Origin: Pseudomonadota bacterium
GTDB lineage: Bacteria; Pseudomonadota; Gammaproteobacteria; Xanthomonadales; Xanthomonadaceae
Assembly (NCBI GenBank): GCA_023461075.1
Contig: JAEWNY010000072.1
Span: forward strand, 1-30,884
Reading direction: 5' to 3'
Length of the DNA stretch: 30,884 bases
Each line of letters starts with the position of its first letter. Position 1 is the stretch's first letter. This document shows, one piece after another, positions 25,440 through 30,884 of the stretch. The notes under the pieces were generated by a model. The model did no database searches and was not told the DNA's origin. It saw nothing but the letters and a program-made list of their open reading frames with translations. The translations under genes and the position numbers were made by a program.

Positions 25440-25814
25440 TCAACCGCCGAGGATGAAGCCGGCCACCACGCGCCGGCCTTCGCCCGCCAGCACGTTGAAG
25501 GTGCGCGCGGCGGCGGCATTGGCCATGCACTCGACGCCGATGCCGCGCTGCAGGCAGGCGGCCATGACCTCCGCCGCAGGGAAGCCCTGGCGCAGGCCGG
25601 TGCCGATGATCACGACTTCAGGCCCCAGCGCGAGCAGCGTTTGCATCGCCGCGGTATCCAGCGATGCCAACTCAGCGAACGGCCAGTCCTCGACCAGTTG
25701 CCTGGGCGTGATGATGAAGCTGCGTTCCAGCTTGCGCTCGTTGACCAGCGCGGAAGTGCCATCCGCGCCTCGCAGCACGTAATCGAAATCGGGATGTTCC
25801 TGCACCAGGTCCAT
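25440..25814 (-). CDS. Mth938-like domain protein (Xcc1710 type)
   Basis: A 124-residue cytosolic protein of the Mth938/DUF498 fold, whose bacterial structural reference is called Xcc1710-like. Family blocks are the RGADGTSALVNERKLERSFIITP segment (split near residues 15-37), GPEVVIIGTGLRQGFP (about 64-79) and the GVECMANAAAARTFNVLAGEGRRVVAGF C-terminus (about 92-119). In mitochondria the related NDUFAF3 assists complex I assembly, but the bacterial function is unknown. The start at 25814 lies 8 bases after the yhbY stop, so the two genes are one transcription unit. It converges on nlpD. Confidence 0.85.
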   Translation of the reverse strand: MDLVQEHPDFDYVLRGADGTSALVNERKLERSFIITPRQLVEDWPFAELASLDTAAMQTLLALGPEVVIIGTGLRQGFPAAEVMAACLQRGIGVECMANAAAARTFNVLAGEGRRVVAGFILGG

Positions 25815-25822
25815 GCGGCGGC

Positions 25823-26131
25823 TCAGGCGCGTGGCAGCACGATCCTGCGCTTGTCGGTCGCGCCACGATAGAGCACGGCCGTGTGGCCGATGCGCTGGAC
25901 CACCGCGGCGCCGCTGCGTCCGGCCAGGTCGTCGATCAGCGCCGCGCGGGCCTCGCGGTCGTCGGCACCAACCTTCACCTTGATCAGCTCGTGATCTTCA
26001 AGTAGCTGGTTGAGCTCGGCGACCACCGAATCGGTCACGCCCTTGCCGCCGACCTGCATGAGCGCCTTCAGCCCATGCGCCTGCCCGCGCAGGAATCGGT
26101 TCTGGGCGGAAGTCAGCGGGGCCTGGGTCAT
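25823..26131 (-). CDS. yhbY: YhbY-family CRM-domain RNA-binding protein
   Basis: A 102-residue single CRM-domain protein that associates with pre-50S ribosomal particles. The domain fills the chain: LTSAQNRFLRGQAHGLKALM, the GGKG loop at 28-31, then ELIKVKVGADDREARAALI and the C-terminal GHTAVLYRGATDKRRIVLP. Length is that of YhbY. ATG at 26131 is chosen because family similarity begins there; longer readings run across the divergent promoter and into rlmE. It is divergent from rlmE, and both proteins act on the large ribosomal subunit, a common pairing. Confidence 0.92.
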   Translation of the reverse strand: MTQAPLTSAQNRFLRGQAHGLKALMQVGGKGVTDSVVAELNQLLEDHELIKVKVGADDREARAALIDDLAGRSGAAVVQRIGHTAVLYRGATDKRRIVLPRA

Positions 26132-26164
26132 GCGGATGTTGGAAAGGCGATGGAAGTGGCAGGG

Positions 26165-26170
26165 TATCAT
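26165..26170 (+). promoter_or_regulatory. Candidate -10 box (TATCAT) of the rlmE-ftsH unit
   Basis: TATCAT in the context GGTATCATG overlaps an in-frame ATG at 26169. Transcription from about 26177 would exclude that codon and leave about 19 bases of leader before the ATG at 26196, which supports the shorter rlmE. No acceptably spaced -35 is visible. Confidence 0.4.
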
Positions 26171-26195
26171 GCGGCATCCCCGCGACCTCGACGCC

Positions 26196-26840
26196 ATGTC
26201 CCGCAGCAAATCCAGCCAGCGCTGGCTCAAGGAGCATTTCTCCGACCCCTTCGTGAAGAAAGCGCAGGCCGAAGGGATGCGCTCGCGCGCAGCCTACAAG
26301 CTGGAGGAACTCGTCGAACGCGACCGCCTGCTCAAGCCCGGCATGGTAGTGGTGGACCTGGGCGCGGCGCCGGGGGGTTGGTCGCAGTGGGTGCGTCAGC
26401 AGTTGGGCAGCCTTGACCAGGCCAAGCCGGGCCGGGTCATCGCATCGGACATCCTCGAGATGCCACCGATCGCCGGGGTCGACTTCCTTCATGGGGATTT
26501 CAGGGAGGATGACGTCTTATCGACGCTGGAGACGATGCTGGACGGGGATCCGGTGGATCTTGTGTTGTCCGACATGGCCCCCAATATGAGTGGAGTGGAT
26601 CAGGTCGATCAGGCCCGGGCCATGCACCTGTCCGAGTTGGCGATGGCGTTCGCCGACGACCATCTGCGGACCGGGGGCGCGTTCCTGATCAAGCTGTTCC
26701 AGGGCGTGGGTTTCGACGATTACGTGCGCGACCTGCGCCGCCGCTACGCAAAGGTGGCGATCCGCAAGCCCGCCGCCTCGCGCCGCCGTTCCAACGAGGT
26801 CTATGCGCTGGCCCAGGGCAAGCTGGCGCAGATGAAATGA
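26196..26840 (+). CDS. rlmE: 23S rRNA (uridine(2552)-2'-O)-methyltransferase
   Basis: A 214-residue methyltransferase (also called FtsJ or RrmJ) that methylates the 2'-OH of U2552 in 23S rRNA within the 50S subunit. The SAM motif DLGAAPGGW is at 54-62. The catalytic set K35 (SRAAYK), D126 (DLVLSDMAPN) and K166 (AFLIKLFQG) is present, and SRRRSNEVYALAQG near the end holds the last Glu. Length is normal. ATG at 26196 is preferred to the in-frame 26169 because of the promoter position and because MSRSKSSQRWLKEH is the usual start. It precedes ftsH by 24 bases, the classic order. Confidence 0.95.
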   Translation: MSRSKSSQRWLKEHFSDPFVKKAQAEGMRSRAAYKLEELVERDRLLKPGMVVVDLGAAPGGWSQWVRQQLGSLDQAKPGRVIASDILEMPPIAGVDFLHGDFREDDVLSTLETMLDGDPVDLVLSDMAPNMSGVDQVDQARAMHLSELAMAFADDHLRTGGAFLIKLFQGVGFDDYVRDLRRRYAKVAIRKPAASRRRSNEVYALAQGKLAQMK

Positions 26841-26864
26841 CGCAATGAATCGCCCGGAGTCGCC

Positions 26865-28775
<1,911 letters not shown>

Positions 28776-28800
28776 GGGCGGGTCCTGTCGATACGCGATG

Positions 28801-28831
28801 CGGGCGGCAGCGATGCCGCCCGTTTGCTTTT
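28801..28831 (+). terminator. Intrinsic terminator after ftsH
   Basis: A perfect 9-bp stem (CGGGCGGCA at 28801-28809 and its complement at 28814-28822, loop GCGA) is followed by TTTGCTTTT. It lies 25 bases after the ftsH stop and separates ftsH from the SRPBCC gene. Confidence 0.75.
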
Positions 28832-28858
28832 CAGCCGCGTGCTCGCTCCGATGCGCGC

Positions 28859-28864
28859 TAAGCT
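28859..28864 (+). promoter_or_regulatory. Candidate -10 box (TAAGCT) of a leaderless transcript
   Basis: TAAGCT is followed by TGGACA and the ATG at 28871, exactly six bases, with no Shine-Dalgarno sequence at usable spacing. It would drive the SRPBCC gene and folP. Confidence 0.4.
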
Positions 28865-28870
28865 TGGACA

Positions 28871-29347
28871 ATGGAATCGAGCGAAGCTAAAGCGCAGGCG
28901 GCGATGCTGATACGGCGGACGCCGGTGGAGGTCTTCGAGGCCTTCGTCGATCCGGCCATCACCTCGAAGTTCTGGTTCAGCGACGGCAGTTCCGTGCTGC
29001 GCGAAGCCGGGCAGCACGCGACGTGGCGATGGTCGTGGTACGGCGTCGAAAGCCCGCTCGAGGTGCTGGAGATCGATCCGCCGAAACTGTTGCGCGTCCG
29101 CTGGGGCGAAGCCGAGGATGCCGGCATCGTCACTTGGCGATTCCCGCCGCGCGACGGCGACGCGACCTCCGTCGAGATCGAGCATGCCGGCTTCAGAGGC
29201 GATGCCGATGCCGTCCTGCCCCAGGTGCGCGACAGCACCGAAGGTTTCGCGCTGGTGCTGGCGGGCGCCAAGGCCTGGCTGGAGCATGGGTTGCAACTCG
29301 GTTTGGTGCCGGATCGCCATCCCGATGCCCACGTGGAGGGCCGCTGA
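28871..29347 (+). CDS. SRPBCC / AHSA1-like ligand-binding protein
   Basis: A 158-residue protein of the START-like SRPBCC superfamily, closest by eye to the activator-of-Hsp90 homologue 1 group. It begins IRRTPVEVFEAFVDPAITSKFWFSDGS, continues with LEVLEIDPPKLLRVRWG, and ends in the long C-terminal helix STEGFALVLAGAKAWLEHG, the helix-grip pattern of these proteins. No signal peptide is seen. Such proteins bind hydrophobic ligands; the ligand and role are unknown. It has its own promoter-like element after the ftsH terminator, and its TGA overlaps the folP start by one base (TGATG), so it is coupled to folP. In E. coli ftsH is followed directly by folP. Confidence 0.82.
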   Translation: MESSEAKAQAAMLIRRTPVEVFEAFVDPAITSKFWFSDGSSVLREAGQHATWRWSWYGVESPLEVLEIDPPKLLRVRWGEAEDAGIVTWRFPPRDGDATSVEIEHAGFRGDADAVLPQVRDSTEGFALVLAGAKAWLEHGLQLGLVPDRHPDAHVEGR

Positions 29348-30240
29348 TGTTCGACATCGCGCCACAGGTCGATTGCGCCGGCCGCGTGTTGAAACTCGAT
29401 CGTACGCGGGTGATGGGCATCGTCAACGTGACCCCGGATTCCTTCTCCGATGGCGGCGCGCACGATTCCACCGATGCCGCGATCGCCCATGCATTGAATC
29501 TGGTCGAGGAGGGCGCCGACATCCTCGACATCGGCGGCGAATCGACCCACCCCGGTGCGGATGAAGTGCCAGTGGAGGAAGAACTGCAGCGCGTGATCCC
29601 GGTGATCTCGGCGCTGCACACGCGCGTGCAGGTGCCGATCAGCATCGACACCTCCAAGCCGGAGGTGATGCGCGCGGCGGTGAACGCCGGTGCCGGAATC
29701 ATCAACGATGTGTTCGCTCTGCGTCGCGAAGGCGCGCTGGATGCGGCGGCGGAATCGGGCGTGCCGGTGGTGTTGATGCACATGCTCGGAGAGCCTCGAT
29801 TGATGCAAGCGGACCCGCGGTACGACGACGTGGTCGGCGAGGTTCATCGTTTCCTGGCCGAGCGCATCTTCGCCTGCGAGATGGCCGGCATCGACAAGAA
29901 GAGGCTGATCGTCGATCCGGGTTTCGGTTTCGGCAAGACCATGGCGCACAATCTCGAACTGCTGGCGCGCCTGCAACGCTTCACCGAGCTCGGCGTGCCG
30001 GTGCTGGCCGGCCTTTCGCGCAAGAAGACGATAGGCGAACTGACCGGGCGCGAGCTGCCGGTCGAACGCGTGCATGGCTCGGTGGCGGCTCACGTGATCG
30101 CCGCGCAGAACGGCGCGCGCATCGTCCGCGTGCATGATGTCGCCGCGACGGTGGATGCGCTGAAGGTCTGTGAGGCGGTGGCGGCGTTGCCTGCACCGCG
30201 TGCGGAGCGCGCCGCTCCGGCGATCGACTGGCCGGAGTAG
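29347..30240 (+). CDS. folP: Dihydropteroate synthase
   Basis: A 297-residue folate-pathway enzyme that joins p-aminobenzoate to 6-hydroxymethyl-dihydropterin pyrophosphate; it is the sulfonamide target. The signature MGIVNVTPDSFSDGG is at 23-37, DIGGESTHPGA near 60-70, SIDTSKPEVMRAAV near 99-112, DPGFGFGKTMAHN and the closing GSVAAHVIAAQNGARIVRVHDV. Pterin- and phosphate-loop residues look intact. Length is normal with a short Ala/Pro-rich tail. ATG at 29347 overlaps the preceding stop by one base. The usual downstream partner glmM is absent; a putP-type gene follows after 60 bases. Confidence 0.95.
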   Translation: MFDIAPQVDCAGRVLKLDRTRVMGIVNVTPDSFSDGGAHDSTDAAIAHALNLVEEGADILDIGGESTHPGADEVPVEEELQRVIPVISALHTRVQVPISIDTSKPEVMRAAVNAGAGIINDVFALRREGALDAAAESGVPVVLMHMLGEPRLMQADPRYDDVVGEVHRFLAERIFACEMAGIDKKRLIVDPGFGFGKTMAHNLELLARLQRFTELGVPVLAGLSRKKTIGELTGRELPVERVHGSVAAHVIAAQNGARIVRVHDVAATVDALKVCEAVAALPAPRAERAAPAIDWPE

Positions 30241-30268
30241 GGCGCCGATCGATCTGCGTCGCTGCAGG

Positions 30269-30274
30269 TAAACT
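30269..30274 (+). promoter_or_regulatory. Candidate -10 box (TAAACT) of the putP-type gene
   Basis: TAAACT directly precedes the palindrome at 30275-30291. A start near 30281 would give a leader of about 20 bases that contains GACGGGGAT before the ATG at 30301. No -35 match is seen. Confidence 0.4.
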
Positions 30275-30291
30275 CCCGTCAACTTGACGGG
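30275..30291. promoter_or_regulatory. 17-bp palindrome at the putP-type transcript start, candidate operator
   Basis: CCCGTCAA-C-TTGACGGG has perfect 8-bp arms around one base. It starts right after the -10 candidate and so spans the expected transcription start. Its right arm also contains part of the likely Shine-Dalgarno sequence, so as RNA it could fold and hide the ribosome site, though a one-base loop would force the inner pairs open. Confidence 0.5.
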
Positions 30292-30300
30292 GATCGCTCG

Positions 30301-30884
30301 ATGACTGCCAGTACGCCGCTCCTGATCACTTTCGGTCTGTACCTCGCCGCGATGGTGGTGATCGGATTCGTCGCCTGGCGCCGTACCCGCGACTTCGACG
30401 ATTACATCCTTGGCGGTCGCTCGCTGGGCGGCTATGTCACCGCGTTGTCGGCCGGCGCTTCCGACATGAGCGGCTGGCTGCTCATGGGACTGCCGGGCGC
30501 GATCTACCTCACCGGTCTTTCCGAGGCGTGGATCGCGGTCGGACTGGTCGTCGGTGCCTACCTCAACTGGCGCTTCGTCGCCGGTCCGCTGCGCCTCTAC
30601 ACCGAGCGCAGCGCCGATGCGCTGACTTTGCCGGACTACTTCACCACGCGCTTCGGCCAGGACGCCGGCGAGAACGGCAAGTTGCTGCGGGTGGTCTCGG
30701 CGCTGGTGATCCTAGTGTTCTTCGCGCTGTATGCGGCCAGCGGCATCGTGGCCGGTGCGCGCCTGTTCGAAAGCGTGTTCGGGATGCCGTATGCACAGGC
30801 GCTGTGGTGGGGCGCCGCTGCGACGATCGCGTACACGCTGATCGGCGGCTTCCTCGCGGTGAGCTGGACCGACACCGTGCAGGC
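30301..30884 (+). CDS. putP: Sodium/proline symporter PutP-like (partial, runs off the window)
   Basis: The first 194 residues of a sodium:solute symporter of the SSS family, which imports proline (or pantothenate or other small solutes) with sodium ions. Hydrophobic segments follow one another from residue 6. The early block DFDDYILGGRSLGGYVTALSAGASDMSGW (about 33-61) is very close to PutP, with the conserved Ser-rich helix 2 (SAGASDMSGW) that contacts sodium and substrate. Further helices continue through LGGFL-like IGGFLAVSWTDTVQ, also a PutP hallmark. ATG at 30301 has GGGGAT upstream. No putA is visible; it may lie beyond the end. Confidence 0.88.
   Translation, partial: MTASTPLLITFGLYLAAMVVIGFVAWRRTRDFDDYILGGRSLGGYVTALSAGASDMSGWLLMGLPGAIYLTGLSEAWIAVGLVVGAYLNWRFVAGPLRLYTERSADALTLPDYFTTRFGQDAGENGKLLRVVSALVILVFFALYAASGIVAGARLFESVFGMPYAQALWWGAAATIAYTLIGGFLAVSWTDTVQ

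Noticed and set aside
26139..26170. TTGGAA as a -35 box for the TATCAT box before rlmE
   Set aside because: The spacing is 20 bases, too long for a normal sigma-70 promoter.

Overview
The window is a GC-rich, gene-dense stretch of ordinary bacterial chromosome. I read it as a gammaproteobacterium of the Xanthomonadaceae/Lysobacteraceae (Xanthomonas, Lysobacter, Luteimonas or a relative); the genus cannot be fixed by eye. The evidence is the gene order pyrG-kdsA-eno-ftsB-ispD-ispF-truD ... surE-pcm-exoD-nlpD with no rpoS after nlpD, followed by an Xcc1710-like gene, yhbY, rlmE and ftsH. I count 36 protein-coding loci, one of them frameshifted and one cut by the window end. I see no tRNA, rRNA, CRISPR array, prophage, insertion sequence or toxin/defence locus. 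No gene-free stretch exceeds 300 bases; the longest is about 160 bases (3123-3282).

Layout. 1-2450: rnk, a frameshifted hypothetical gene, a Nudix hydrolase, a GFA-family zinc protein and a hotdog acyl-CoA thioesterase, closed by a bidirectional terminator. 2475-3822: two tandem NlpC/P60 wall-hydrolase paralogues on the minus strand. 3902-8800: slyD, a DadA-like FAD oxidoreductase, a DUF418 membrane protein, glutathione reductase and a small DUF2892 membrane protein. 8808-11313: a lemA to M48-metalloprotease operon on the minus strand. 11417-14442: hutG converging on parE, then a small secreted charged protein. 14550-21035: a long plus-strand run for CTP, Kdo, glycolysis, division, isoprenoid precursors and tRNA pseudouridylation. 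21050-22392 (minus): Smr-domain protein and an alpha/beta hydrolase. 22452-25346: surE-pcm-exoD-nlpD. 25440-26131 (minus): yhbY and an Mth938-like gene. 26196-30884: rlmE-ftsH, a SRPBCC protein, folP and the start of a PutP-type symporter.

How the genes work together. Many are coupled by ATGA or GTGA overlaps (pyrG/kdsA, ftsB/ispD, ispD/ispF, surE/pcm, pcm/exoD, smr/hydrolase). Envelope work recurs: Kdo synthesis, FtsB, NlpD, two NlpC/P60 enzymes, FtsH, and LemA with an HtpX-like protease. RNA and ribosome maturation also recurs (TruD, YhbY, RlmE).

I did not find a novel multi-gene system. The most notable signal is regulatory: seven genes carry a TANNNT hexamer followed by exactly six bases and then the ATG, the layout expected for leaderless transcripts. 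Other points are an 18-bp perfect palindrome upstream of the DadA-like gene, an operator-like palindrome at the putP-type start, an 11-bp-period direct repeat upstream of an NlpC/P60 gene, and an NlpD whose M23 zinc site is degenerate.
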